The notes below the pieces were generated by a model. It had not been told where the DNA came from and searched no databases. It saw only the letters and a program-made list of their open reading frames with translations. Of a stretch of DNA of 64,000 nt, positions 46,005 to 56,479 are shown piece after piece. The DNA comes from Odobenus rosmarus divergens. Lineage: Eukaryota; Chordata; Mammalia; Carnivora; Odobenidae. The DNA is taken from assembly GCF_000321225.1 (NCBI RefSeq), contig NW_004450303.1:3493940-3557939 (forward strand). Direction: 5' to 3'. The first letter of the stretch is position 1. The number at the start of each line of letters is the position of its first letter. A program made the translations under genes and the position numbers.

Positions 46005-46200
46005 GGGGCACCTGGGTGGCTCAGTTGGTTAAACGTCTGCCTTCGGCTCAGGTCATGATCCTGGGGTCCTGGGATTGAGCCCCTCATCGGGCTCCCTGCT
46101 CAGTGGGGAGTCTGCTTCTCCCTCTGCCTGCCACTCCCGCTGCTCGTGTTCTCTCTCTGTCTCTGACAAATAAATAAAAAATAAAATCTTTTAAAAAAAG
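46005..46200 (+). mobile_element. SINEC insertion beside an older SINE
   Basis: Head GGGGCACCTGGGTGGCTCAG, tail AAATAAATAAAAAATAAAAT. The duplication AAAATAACTGGTTTA / AAAAGAACTGGTTTA (one mismatch) flanks it at 45990-46004 and 46201-46215, so it landed just behind the tail of the first copy. Confidence 0.95.
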
Positions 46201-46215
46201 AAAAGAACTGGTTTA

Positions 46216-46760
46216 AAGTCTTTGTCCAGTAGTTCCACTCTCTTTGCTTTCTCAGGGAAGGTTCTATTGCTCGTCCTTTTTTTCCCTGTGTATGAATCAT
46301 ACTTTTTTTCCTTTGACTGTCTCATAATATTTTTACTGAGAATGGGACATTTTAAATAATATAGTATGGCAATTCTGTACATCATATTCTCCCTCCTTCC
46401 TAAGGTTTGTTGTTGCTCTCTGGTGTTTTTTGTTTTTGTTTTTGTTTTTAATTGGCTTTTCTGAACTAATTCTGTAAAGTCTCCATCCTTTATTGTGTAT
46501 GACCATGGAACTATCTGTCTGGGTGGCTTAGAAATTACCTAATAATTGGACAAGGATTTTCTTAAATTTCTAAAACCAGTAAATCTCCCAGGATTTCCTG
46601 GAGGCTTTGTGTTTGTGGGGTCACACCTTCAACACTGAGTCAGGCAATTGACAACTCTGCCTCTGCCTTTATTTGCCATTTGCACAGGGCTTCAAGGCCA
46701 GCTAGTGTTCAGAGCTTAAGGTCTCAGGTCTTTTCTGAGCATGCACACAACTCTATGTGT
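46216..46760. mobile_element. Ancient LINE-like repeat, first part (same family as 26700-27840)
   Basis: ACTGAGAATGGGACATTTTA, TAGTATGGCAATTCTGTACA, TTTGTTGTTGCTCTCTGGTG and TTTGCACAGGGCTTCAAGG align with the 26.7-kb copy. A (TTTTTG)n run lies at 46425-46450. An MLT1 LTR interrupts it at 46761. Confidence 0.5.
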
Positions 46761-47105
46761 ATTAGCTTGGTAGGGCTGTCTTAACAGTACCACAGACTGA
46801 GTGGCTTAAACAACAGAAATTAATTTTCTACAATTCTAGAGGTCCAAGATCAGGCTGTTGGCAGAGTTAATCTCTGATGGCCTCCCTCCATGGCTTGCAG
46901 ATAGTCATCTCCTCTCTGTTTCTTCCTCCCCCTGTGTCTGTGTCTTAATCTCTTCTTCTTAGAAGGACACCAGTCATAGAGTAGGACCAACCCATATGAC
47001 CTCATTTTATCTTAATTATCTCCAAATAAAGTCACTTCCTTAGGTATTGGGAGTTAGGATTTCAACATATGAATTTTGAAAGGATGCAATTAGGCCCATA
47101 ATTCT
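46761..47105 (-). mobile_element. MLT1 LTR, antisense, inserted in an older repeat
   Basis: Plus-strand text ACCACAGACTGAGTGGCTTA, AACAACAGAAATTAATTTTC, GGTCCAAGATCAGGCTGTTG, TTAATTATCTCCAAATAAAG and GTTAGGATTTCAACATATGA is the classic reversed MLT1 LTR (ERVL-MaLR). It shows nesting: the LTR is younger than the repeat on either side. Confidence 0.88.
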
Positions 47106-47740
47106 GGGCATGCTCACAGCCCCATACATATGTGTAGTCTTCTAGATACCCAGAAATATGTGGGCTTTTCCAAACCCCTATGGACATACCATGCCACTGA
47201 TTTTCCTTTTAAGCTTTTTATTTAGTCTGTCGTTTGCCCCCCCTATTACTCACTGCATCGGACACCCATGAAGTTAAAACATTGCCTCTAAATGCTTTTA
47301 ATGAACATCGCTAGGGAAAAGACTTCTCATACTGAGTGAGCTCCAAGTTAGGTCTAAAGCAGTCTTGTAAGTGGAGTCTTCCAGAGAACCTCCAGACAGG
47401 TCAAATAATGACAATTCTCTAACAATGAGGCTTTAAAGGAATTCAAACTCCTTTCTGCCCACTCTGGTAGCTTCCAGATTATTGTTTTTTCCTGCAATTT
47501 CAGGCCATTGGTTTATAATGCTACCATGGAGCTAATAAGGAGGACAAGAATAGGACAAGTTATAGCCACAAATCCCATTGTTCTTACCAATATTCAGCTG
47601 TCTTTCTTGATTAAACTACTTCATGTATTACTGCAAATCTCTGATTAATTGCTAGAGTTCTGAAAAAGTTGGTTGTGACATTTTTTGATAGTTTTCTCCC
47701 TGCTTTTATGGAGGAGAGGATTTATAGAGATTTGTAAAAC
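47106..47740. mobile_element. Ancient LINE-like repeat, second part
   Basis: Continues the family after the MLT1 insertion and ends like the 26.7-kb copy (TGCTTTTATGGAGGAGAGGA). It is poor in landmarks in the middle. Confidence 0.45.
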
Positions 47741-47864
47741 TGAGAAAAGTTCACTAACAATAGAATTATGGTGCATTTTTATTATATAAAAATATCCTTT
47801 CTCATGTCAAAATGCACTTAAATACCTGCTAAATGTTGAAACAATGAATTTTGAGTTCTCATAA

Positions 47865-47955
47865 TTTATTAGGTGCAAAGCACTGTGCTAAGAAGCTGAA
47901 GTTCAAATGTAGAACACAAATTTGAATCTTTAAAGTATTCACATTTTAGTAAATT
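47865..47955 (-). mobile_element. L2/MIR-like short fragment, antisense
   Basis: TTAGGTGCAAAGCACTGTGC, TAAGAAGCTGAAGTTCAAAT and ATTCACATTTTAGTAAAT resemble the reversed L2 3' end. Confidence 0.5.
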
Positions 47956-48416
47956 ACTCTGTCTGGGCCCATCTGAAGTCTACAGAGAATCCCTGGGAAG
48001 TATCAGTGAGCAGGACCTGGGAAGTCAGGTTATAGTGAAGAAGATGATTGGGTGGCTGGCTCCCTTCTTCCTACTACTGAAAGCAAAATCTACATGTTTT
48101 GTAATGGATTCACAACCAAGCTTTGCAGAATGATGTCTATAAAAAAATGAGAAAATTCTGAGCCAAGAAATATTCCAATTTTCTTTACTAGTTATGTTCC
48201 TCTCAATGACAAAGAACCATTCAACCACTTAAGAGACAGTTGATTTTATTTCTAAAGATTCACAATTCTGACTCAGAAGGAATTATTGCCAAAAAAACTA
48301 CATGGAGTAATTGGCTGAAAAGCATCTCTACATCATCTATCCCTTCCTTTTCTGCAAAGATTAGAGGCTATGCATATAGGAAAACTTCCTATCACCTACA
48401 ATTCCTGCTCTGGCAT

Positions 48417-48628
48417 TTTTTTTTTAAGATTTATTTATTTATTTTAGAAAGAGAGAGAGAGCACGAGCAGAGAGAGGAGCAGAGGGAGAGGCAGACAGAG
48501 AATCCTCAAACAGACTCCCCACTGAGAATGGAGTGCAAGGCCGAGCTCCATCCCAGGACCCTGAGATCATGACCTGAGATGAAATCAAGAGTCAGCTGCT
48601 TAACCAACTGAGCCATCCAGGTGCCCCT
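48417..48628 (-). mobile_element. SINEC insertion
   Basis: Reversed tail TTTTTAAGATTTATTTATTT, head CTGAGCCATCCAGGTGCCCC. Flanks CTGCTCTGGCA / CTGCTCTGCCA (48404-48414, 48629-48639) form the duplication. A 110-codon frame at 48240-48572 runs into this SINE and is not a gene. Confidence 0.94.
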
Positions 48629-48639
48629 CTGCTCTGCCA

Positions 48640-49259
48640 CATTAATCCTGGAACTTTCTTCATAGTACAGTAATATTTGAGACTTGCACCATGTGAAAAT
48701 TAATAGACTGTCTTAAGAGAAGTATTGAAGAGAGTCATTGAAGAAAATTTATAGTAATAAAGCTCCATATGACCAATCTGGAAACTTTCTCTCATTTTTA
48801 AATCGTCAACATCATCATCTGTACAAACATATTGAGTATCAATAAAACTATCGTATTTATAGCAAGTTACTAAGGTTCTTAGCAAATTACTCATGATCAG
48901 TACTTCTGAAACAAACAGCTTTGAATTTTTTAGAAGTCTTTTATTTATGAACGTCTCAAATCTGTTAATTCGTCTGCCTCCCACACTTGGCCCTTCTGTT
49001 CTCTACTGCATCAAGTACTGTACTTATTAATTTTACTATTTACTCTTACCTATTCTTAACTACTCTTAACTATTTACTATTAACTCTTCTTGGAAACTTG
49101 TGCGGACTCATATACACTCCCATCAATGAACATTTGTTTCAGTTAAATATATATTCTTATTTGTAGAAAGACATGCTACTTCAAAATTCAGAGACTTCAA
49201 TTTCTGAGATACTGGCAGAAACATTTTTTCTTAAAAATTGAAATAAAAAATCAAAATTT
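48640..49259. other. No recognised gene; short TTACT-rich cryptic repeat
   Basis: 49025-49090 is built of TTTACTATT / CTCTTAACTA words. The 94-codon minus-strand frame 48700-48984 has no known domain. Confidence 0.45.
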
Positions 49260-49430
49260 GGGGCACCTGGGAGGCTCAGTCAGTTAAGCGTCGACTCTTG
49301 GTTTTGGCTCAGGTTATGCTCTCGGCTCTGTCATGGGCACCGAGTCTGTTTAGAATTCTCTCTCACTTCTCCCTCTGCCCCTCCCCACCCTGCTCGTGCC
49401 CTCTCACTCTTTCTTTCTTTAAAAAATAAA
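49260..49430 (+). mobile_element. SINEC insertion with internal deletion
   Basis: Head GGGCACCTGGGAGGCTCAGT, but the B-box/GATC..GGG block is shortened (TTATGCTCTCGGCTCTGTCA). The tail is A-rich. Flanks AAATCAAAATT / AAACAAAAATT suggest the duplication. Confidence 0.88.
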
Positions 49431-51029
49431 AAAACAAAAATTCACAAGAAAGATGTCCCTTTCCTTCCTCTTCTTTCCCCTTTGTCCTCCTCACTGAGAC
49501 AAGAAAATAAAATACATCCACTTTTTGAGGACAGAAATAACCATTAAATATGGATGCTTCTAAGATGAATTTAGAATAATTGTCAATACCCATTTACCTC
49601 TGCTAAATGCACCTTAAAATTGAGAGAACATATGAAAGATGTAGCTGGGCAACATAAAGAGGGTTTGAGATAAGTCTTGGCACATGGGGCCACAAATCTC
49701 AATGCATCTATTTTCATGAATTGATTTGCACAGAAGGAACGGTGACTTGTAGAAAATAAACCAGTGCCCAGATTCCTGAGGCAGAGAAGGTTTGGGTATG
49801 ATGGAGAAACACAGTTTACCATGTAGTTTTTAGCTCCACAACCAGTCTCATAGGGCTATAATTCTTTGTGGAAAAAAAATGTTCACAGTTATTATTTGGA
49901 ACTTTGTGAGTTTTAGAAATATAAGCAATTGATATTTGTTTGAAAAACAAAACACAGAATGAAAGAGATGCGCATTCTTCCCATTTCTTTATGGCTTTGG
50001 TCTCATTAAGAGAACTAAAGAGAAACTGGGGTGTCTAGGAGAATGTGAAGTTTTGAATATTTCACATGAAAGCATTCTGCCTTAGAAAAGGTATCATTTT
50101 TTTTGCCATGAAGACACATGCAGTGAAGGAGGCTTTAAGTTGATAGTTTGATGATATGAATTATTGAAAAGGGAGACCATAGTGGAGGAATATAAAAAGA
50201 ACTATTCTAGAATACCTCTGGAGACTCAGAAAAATAACTAAAAATTAGCAAGGCACTAGGATCTTGATTATTGCTACTGTGAGCAATATGCCAGTTAAAT
50301 ATGATTATCATTTTAAAGTGATCTCATGTCTGAACTCATATCTGCAGTTTGATGGGGCCTAGCCTATTTTAATTTATAATAAATATGATAAATATTATAG
50401 CTGCTTCCTGATCTCTCAGGCACATATACATGATATCATTTAATTCTCATAACAATGTTGCTAGTTAGATATTATAACCTATGCATTACAGGTGAAGAAA
50501 CTAAAGTATAAAGAGGTTTACTGCCAAGCCACTTAAACATTAATGTATAAGCCAATATTTTAAACAAATGGAACTTTACACTGAAAACAACCTAGACAAG
50601 TTAAAACAAATCTGTGCATTGAAGAGCTGAAAACACAATGGAAAATAATATAGCTGTGACCTAAGAGAAAGGAAATTCATAGAAGGGAGCCAAGTATTTA
50701 AAGCTGCATTTTTCTTGGGGGCTGGGTGGGGTGGGGTGAGTAGTAACTGAGTAGTTTACAATCTGTGTACAAGTTTTGAAAGCTTTATGGATTTAGGGGG
50801 ACAAAAACTGTATTCAAGGACTCATCCAAAGGGTGAACTCCTATGAGTTGCTTTAAGATCTTAAAGACTTTTAGGTAAGAATGAGCCAGAAATGTAGAGG
50901 GCTAGCAGGAGACTAGGCATAGCTTAGAATCATCTCAATTTCTGAACCTGGAAGAAAATAATCACAGATTGCTGGCAACCCAGCTCTCTAATAAGAGCAA
51001 ACATAAACCCCTTCTGTTTCTACACACAC
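49431..51029. other. Mostly unassigned sequence
   Basis: Contains one MIR remnant (annotated separately). Otherwise I see no repeat family or gene. Confidence 0.45.
50385..50540 (-). mobile_element. MIR SINE, antisense
   Basis: GATATCATTTAATTCTCATA, ACAATGTTGCTAGTTAGATA and TACAGGTGAAGAAACTAAAG correspond to the reversed MIR core and its conserved CAGTTTCCTCATCTGTAAA region. Confidence 0.8.
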
Positions 51030-51490
51030 TTTTTTTTTTTCATTCTTTTCAAACTTGGTTAATGGCAACTCCATCTTTCCATTTCTTGGGATAAAAATCT
51101 TTTATAACCTTGACTCTTCATTTTATTTCACATATTATATCAATCCACTTAGCCCTACCTTATAATTTAGATCTGTAATCCTATGACTTCTCACCATGTC
51201 CTCTTCAACGCCTCTGATATAACCTACCACTAGCCATTACCTTTGCCTGGAATGCTCCTTGGTCCTCTCTTCATCTAATTAATTTATACTTATCTTTATG
51301 ATCTAGGTTTAAGTATCATTTTCTCAAGAAATCTTAACTATTCTCTCTGATTTTGTAAAACACTGCTAAAGTATTTCCCACATTTGTACTCCTCATTAGT
51401 AGCACTTACCACAATTGCAATAATCATTAATCAATCAATGTCTATCTCCTACTTTGTAAGATCTACTATGTAAGCAAATCATGACTGTTC
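51030..51490 (+). mobile_element. L2 LINE fragment, sense 3' end
   Basis: TTTGCCTGGAATGCTCCTTG, TTTAAGTATCATTTTCTCAA, GTATTTCCCACATTTGTACT and TAGCACTTACCACAATTGCA follow the L2 3'UTR order (the CCTGGAA..CTC..TCACTTCCT-type series). Degraded. Confidence 0.7.
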
Positions 51491-52089
51491 CAACTGTTTT
51501 AAGAGACCTAGAAGAAATCCAGAACATCCAGAGTAACAACTGAAGAAATATTTTTGAAACAAATTAACTAAATATAATGATGAGAGGTCAAACAACAGAC
51601 TACGACCCTCCAAGTCTAGCAGTAATCATGCATAGAGTATATGTTTAACACAAGAGAAAGTCTAACTTTCTCCTTCTGTCCTTCTATCCAAGTTAGGAGT
51701 GATGCTAATAAATAACCAAAGACAATCTTAGAATAAGTATTTAGAAATAGGAAAAAATCAAGATACAGAAGTCTGCAAGAGAAACTTAAATCATCAAATC
51801 ATGAAAATCATCATTTAATAGTAGAACTGGAAAGTTGTAAATTAGAATGTCATGGGGATATTGCAATGATGTCTACATTCAGTGCTTACATAAATTAGTG
51901 CTTTTTAGGGTCTATGGTGTCTACATTCAATGCTTGCTGGTTGTTAGGGATAATTACATATTGTTCATGTGTTTGTAATATAAAAGGTTAATACAGGGTT
52001 ATAGACAAGGGATAGGATGAAGAAGGAGGACTCCATTTAATAGTAAAAATAGAAACAGGATTAGATAGTGCAGTCATTTGAAATTTCTT

Positions 52090-52274
52090 TTTTTTTTTTT
52101 TAGATTTCATTTATTTATTTGAGAGAGAGAGAGAGCAAGCATGAGGGAGAGGCAGAGGAAGAAGCAGACTCTTTGTTGAGCAGGGAGCCCAATGCAGGGC
52201 TCGATCCCAGGACCCTGAGATCATGACCTAAGCTGAAGGCAGCCACTTAACCGACTGAGCCACCCAGGAGCCCC
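52090..52274 (-). mobile_element. SINEC insertion
   Basis: Reversed T-run, GATTTCATTTATTTATTTG, head CTGAGCCACCCAGGAGCCCC. The 11-bp duplication TGAAATTTCTT is perfect at 52079-52089 and 52275-52285. Confidence 0.96.
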
Positions 52275-52408
52275 TGAAATTTCTTAACTCTAATCTTTAT
52301 ACAATCTTTTTTTATCTACAAAATTTATTTTTTGTCATAAAATCACTTATTTTTACTAAATACTTGTAGAGTATTGTGCTCAGAATTTATAATTGTTGGG
52401 CGCCTGGG

Positions 52409-52420
52409 TGGCTCAGTTGG
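52409..52420 (+). promoter_or_regulatory. RNA polymerase III A box of the young SINE
   Basis: TGGCTCAGTTGG fits the tRNA A-box pattern TRGYNNARNNGG at every fixed position. It lies 12 bases into the element, as in a tRNA gene. Confidence 0.75.
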
Positions 52421-52463
52421 TTGGGCGACTGCCTTCGGCTCGGGTCATGGTCCTGGAGTCCCG

Positions 52464-52474
52464 GGATCGAGTCC
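52464..52474 (+). promoter_or_regulatory. RNA polymerase III B box of the young SINE
   Basis: GGATCGAGTCC differs from the tRNA B-box pattern GGTTCGANTCC at one position. It lies 43 bases after the A box, in the range that TFIIIC accepts. Activity is inferred only. Confidence 0.7.
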
Positions 52475-52864
52475 GGCGTCGGGCTCCCTGCTCGGCAGGG
52501 AGTCTGCTTCTCCCTCCGACCCTCTTCCCTCTCGTGCTCTCTATCTCTCATTCTCTCTCTAATAAATAAATAAAATCTTAAAAAAAAATTTATAATTGTT
52601 ATAACGTCTATGAAAACTTCTGTTATAACTTCTATATAAACTATCCTCATGAATAATACTGTATTTCTTTATAGTTTTGGCATTAGCTTATTTCAACTGA
52701 AAGAACGAAAAAGCCATAACACAGCTAATTAACTCGCTGATTTGTAGCTTCTTAATGACTTATTTATTTTAAAGAAAACTAATTGTTTCAGATACATTGG
52801 AAATTACTTAGAATATACTTAGTTTCTGTTATGTGTTCAGTGCACAAAATAATTAAATGGAAGT

Positions 52865-53050
52865 CATCATAGTACAATGGTTGAAGTTCCAGATGGACAG
52901 CCAGGAGGTTTATATTTTTTTCCAGTTTTGTCATTAACAAGTTGTTTTGCCTTGAGCAAAACAGATATTGTTTTACCAGTATTAAAATGGAGACTTAAAG
53001 TGGCACCTATTTTTTATAGATAAGTTTAGTAAAAGAAATGACACAATCTA
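52865..53050 (+). mobile_element. MIR SINE, sense
   Basis: TAGTACAATGGTTGAAGTTC, TTTTTTTCCAGTTTTGTCAT, AACAAGTTGTTTTGCCTTGA and TTAAAATGGAGACTTAAAGT follow MIR order (tRNA-like part, core, CTGTAAAATGG region). Confidence 0.7.
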
Positions 53051-53659
53051 TATATATGTTTTGAAAAATGCCAGCTCCTTATGCTAATGTTTGGATTTTG
53101 CATTTGATACCGTGACTTCTTTGGTCCAGGATATTTAAGAGAAATAAAGAGAAATTCACTCAAGCTAATTTATATAAAAGGGTTCTGGATGGATATAATA
53201 GTATTCCATGATACTCAAGTGTAGAAAAAGTTAGGCAAGCTTTAGGAAAGACTGAGCAGCATAAAAGAAAAAGATCTGATTGACCCATCTTAGTTCATGG
53301 ATTCAACTTATGGTTGAAACCACTTTAGCTAGAGAGGTGCCAAGTCAACATTGCCAATGTATAGTTGTAAGGGACTTAACTGACACACTAGTTTGCTGCT
53401 TAAATAATTAAATAACTTCTTATTCAGAACATTAAGTCTTTCAGAACTCAACTATTGAGTGACTAGTTAAAGCAATTTTGGATATATATCATTTTCTGTT
53501 CAGTAGTTCGGTTTCAGTTTTGGCATTCTAGCCAAATTCTAAATAATTCAAAAGGATTCTATCAATTTCTGTAAAAGTCAGTGAAAATTTCTAAGAGGTG
53601 GGGCTGCTGAAGTGGTAGTCCAGAATTACCCACAGGAAAAGACTGAATGGGTAGATACA

Positions 53660-54010
53660 AGAGAACATATCTCAGAACTTGTAGTGTCATGGAAAGTACC
53701 AGAGACTAAAAGAATATTAGTGTGTCTGGAATAGAGCCAGAGTGTTAATATTAATAACAAGTGAGACTGGAGAGTTGTAGGTACCAGATCATGCACTGCT
53801 TTATAGATCATACATGGACTTTTGTCCAAAGTCCCATTTGGAAACAATTCCAGTGGTCAAGATGAGAGCTGAGGATAGTTTGAGTAATTTAAATAGCAGT
53901 GGGGTTGGAGAAAAGTAGAAGAATCTAAGAGATAACCACAAAATTGACAAAATTTAGTAATGGTTTTGTACTGAATGTGAATAAGTGGAACATCTCAAGC
54001 ATAACTCTGA
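53660..54010 (-). mobile_element. L2 LINE fragment, antisense
   Basis: ACCAGATCATGCACTGCTTT, ATAGATCATACATGGACTTT and GGTCAAGATGAGAGCTGAGG correspond to the reversed L2 block also present at 58580-58800. Degraded. Confidence 0.6.
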
Positions 54011-54034
54011 CGATTTAAAAAATACTTATTCAAT

Positions 54035-54470
54035 TTTTTTGACATTCCTCCCTTCCAAGGGTAGAGCCCAATTTTTCTCCTGTTGAATATTCATTATACA
54101 AAGTGACTTGATGATGGCACATGAATTCTGTAGTAAGTTCATAAAAGACTTTGCTCTTTCTATCTAGCTCTCTTTTGGATCACTCACTTCTCCCAGCCAA
54201 TCAAGTAGCTACATGGAAGAAATTGAGGACTTCCATCAAGAGAATTCACCAAATTGTCAGTCATTTGACTGAGCCACTTTGAAAGCAGATTTTCTATCCC
54301 AGTCAAACCTTTATACAACTGCAGCCATAGCTCACATCTTGACACTAACTCAATGAAAGATCCAACTTAAGCTGTTCCTAAATTTCTGACCCATGAAAAC
54401 TTTGAGGCTAATAAATATTTAGTGTTGTTTTAAGCCACTAAATTTTAGGATAAGTAATAGATAAGTCATA
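54035..54470 (+). mobile_element. MLT1-like MaLR LTR
   Basis: GTAGAGCCCAATTTTTCTCC, TGACTGAGCCACTTTGAAAG, TCTATCCCAGTCAAACCTTT, ACTGCAGCCATAGCTCACAT, TCTTGACACTAACTCAATGA and TTTTAAGCCACTAAATTTTA are in the order of this LTR type. Confidence 0.8.
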
Positions 54471-54734
54471 TATTGATTCAACTTTCTGACTTGAGCAACT
54501 ATATGTATGGACATATCATTCATTGATATAAGACAGAGTGAAAAAGGGAACTAGGTTTGAGAGCTATAATAATGTGCTCAATTTTGAACCTGTTGAATTA
54601 GAGGATGTTTTGAAATATCTAAGAGAAACTTAACTACTATGATATGTTCTTTGTATTGAGAAATAAAAATTTGCAATGATATTTTACTGGATGGTTTCTT
54701 TAAAAAATTTAACAAGCATTCTGGCTTCTAAGGG

Positions 54735-55145
54735 CTTTCATCCTGGCTATTCCTTCTGCCTAGAACAATCTTCTGTGGGTAGTCACATTAATTGCTCCCT
54801 CATCATCGTCAAGCCTTCACTCAAATGACACTTTCTCAAAAGGTCTAACTGAATTACTTAGCTAAAAATGTCTTCCGTGTCACATTTTCTCTCTTTTCTT
54901 TCTGCTTTACTTTTCTCCAAAAAACTTATTATTATCTAAAATGTTATTTATTTTACTTTATTTTACTAGATATTTTCTAGAGAAAAAATATCAAAATAAA
55001 GTAAAATAAAAATAAAATAAAAGTAAAATAAAAGATAACTTCATAAGAGCAAGGATTTTGCTGTTTACTGCTGTATTCCCAAACCTTGGAATGTTGATTG
55101 GCAAATAGGAGACATTAAGTAAATATTTTGGAATAAATGAATAAA
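54735..55145 (+). mobile_element. L2 LINE 3' end, sense
   Basis: TATTCCTTCTGCCTAGAACA, CAAGCCTTCACTCAAATGAC, ACTTTCTCAAAAGGTCTAAC, GTATTCCCAAACCTTGGAAT and TTTGGAATAAATGAATAAAT are the L2 3'UTR series. A long hairpin-forming AT block sits in its middle (54947-55010). Confidence 0.8.
54947..55010. repeat. 64-base imperfect palindrome inside L2
   Basis: TTTATTTTACTTTATTTT faces AAAATAAAGTAAAATAAA, and between them GATATTTTCT faces AGAAAAAATATC with one bulged A. The right side runs into AAAAT units. Confidence 0.93.
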
Positions 55146-55263
55146 TAGTACTTGAAATATGTCACTAGAGGGATAAATAATATATATTTTTAAACCAAGA
55201 AAATCCTGTGTGATAATTAAAATAGGTTGATATGGAACTCAACAAACTTACAGTAAATCATAT

Positions 55264-55287
55264 AATTATTATTATTATTATCATCAT
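55264..55287. repeat. (ATT)n/(ATC)n trinucleotide run
   Basis: Five ATT-type units followed by ATC units. Confidence 0.9.
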
Positions 55288-55594
55288 TTTATTTTCGTAG
55301 AAGTTAGATCTTCAAGAGAGTAGTTCAAGTAAGGATATGTTTTCCCAATGATGTTATCTGATGAAGTTAGCGTTCAACTCTTTCAACTTTAGTGTAGCTC
55401 CAGAGAATAGTAAAAGTACCCTTTATTTGATTTAGAATATCACTGTCTCTTTGGGAAGTAGAACACATTGAGTCTTTGGATGAAACTTCATATTTCCTCT
55501 CAGACCAAAAATGACTTCCTTAAAAAGATTAGGTGAAAACTATAACAAAGACGTTTCCTGAAGTTAATAGCTAATGTTCTTATTCCAAGTAAAC

Positions 55595-55760
55595 ATTTTT
55601 GATAAATCATTTTTTAATCTGAGAAGTTTAATGTTGTTATTTAGGCACTTACAATAATTAAGTTTAAAATTATAAACTTAAATCTGTAGCTGTGTGCAAA
55701 TATATCATTACGCTAACAGCTGCATGCATAAGCCTTTCAGCAAAACTATGTTTAATTCTC
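55595..55760. repeat. Unassigned ancient repeat, copy A
   Basis: TAGGCACTTACAATAATTAA, GTTTAAAATTATAAACTTAA, ATCTGTAGCTGTGTGCAAAT and CATTACGCTAACAGCTGCAT align in order with 62040-62215 (TAAGTGCCTATAATGATTAA and so on). I do not recognise the family. Confidence 0.5.
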
Positions 55761-55894
55761 CCAAACAACAATAAAAGTAAGTTTTTAAGATCTAAGAATA
55801 AACTAAGCAAAGAACTTAAAAATTTTGATGGAAGAGCAAAATAAGCAGATTGTCAAGACAAGACAAAAAAAGTACTTGTTCCCCAAGATTTTAT

Positions 55895-56040
55895 TTCATA
55901 TATATAACATATGTATGTATTAAGTATATATGCATATATATGTAAGTATATGTGCATATATATGTACATTAATATATAATATTTATATAGGCATATATTT
56001 ATTTATATAGACACACATATACTTACAAAACACATATTCT
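55895..56040. repeat. AT-rich (TATG/TATA)n low-complexity region
   Basis: Imperfect ATATATATG and ATTTATATAG units. Confidence 0.85.
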
Positions 56041-56084
56041 TGTATTCATTTAGTTGTATATATGCAGTAAAAAACAGTTACCTA

Positions 56085-56370
56085 AAACTCTGGATGCAGT
56101 AGAGGAAAATACCAATAAAGTTTCTATAGCCGAGGAGTTTATGTTATGATAGAAGAAACACACAACAAACAAAAAAAATTGTAAGTAATAAAGATAACTA
56201 GAGATTGTTCTATATTCTCAGAAAGAAATAGCTAAGACGATGAAACAAAAAATAATGAGAGAGGCCATATGGAATGGGTGGTCAGTAAAGACTTGCTAAG
56301 GAATTGAGATGTGAGCTGAATATGGAGCGGAGGGAGGAGTGTTCAGGTAGAGGAAACAGCTACTTCAGAC
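56085..56370 (-). mobile_element. L2 LINE fragment, antisense
   Basis: GGAGTTTATGTTATGATAGA, GGTGGTCAGTAAAGACTTGC, TGAGATGTGAGCTGAATATG and GTTCAGGTAGAGGAAACAGC match the reversed L2 3'UTR. Confidence 0.65.
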
Positions 56371-56479
56371 TAATGGTCAATAATCAGTCCATCTTTTGGC
56401 AAATAACATAAATTTGATCTCCTATTTCACAACATAAATATAAACAAATTTCAGATGAATTAAAGTTCTAAATGTATGT

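Larger units (their letters stand above)
52398..52586 (+). mobile_element. Young CpG-rich SINEC insertion
   Basis: This is the best-preserved SINE in the window. Head GGGCGCCTGGGTGGCTCAGT, then many intact CpGs (CCGGGATCGAGTCCGGCGTC), tail AATAAATAAATAAAATC. The 14-bp duplication AATTTATAATTGTT is perfect at 52384-52397 and 52587-52600. High CpG content in methylated germline DNA implies little time for decay. Frames of 62, 65 and 87 codons through it are SINE artefacts. Confidence 0.97.

Noticed and set aside
48240..48572. 110-codon plus-strand frame
   Set aside because: The second half is a reversed SINEC; GA-rich SINE tails commonly give open frames.
44593..51702. Shared 19-bp word CTATCCAAGTTAGGAGTGA at 44593 and 51684
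   Set aside because: Flanks do not align; too short to claim a duplication.
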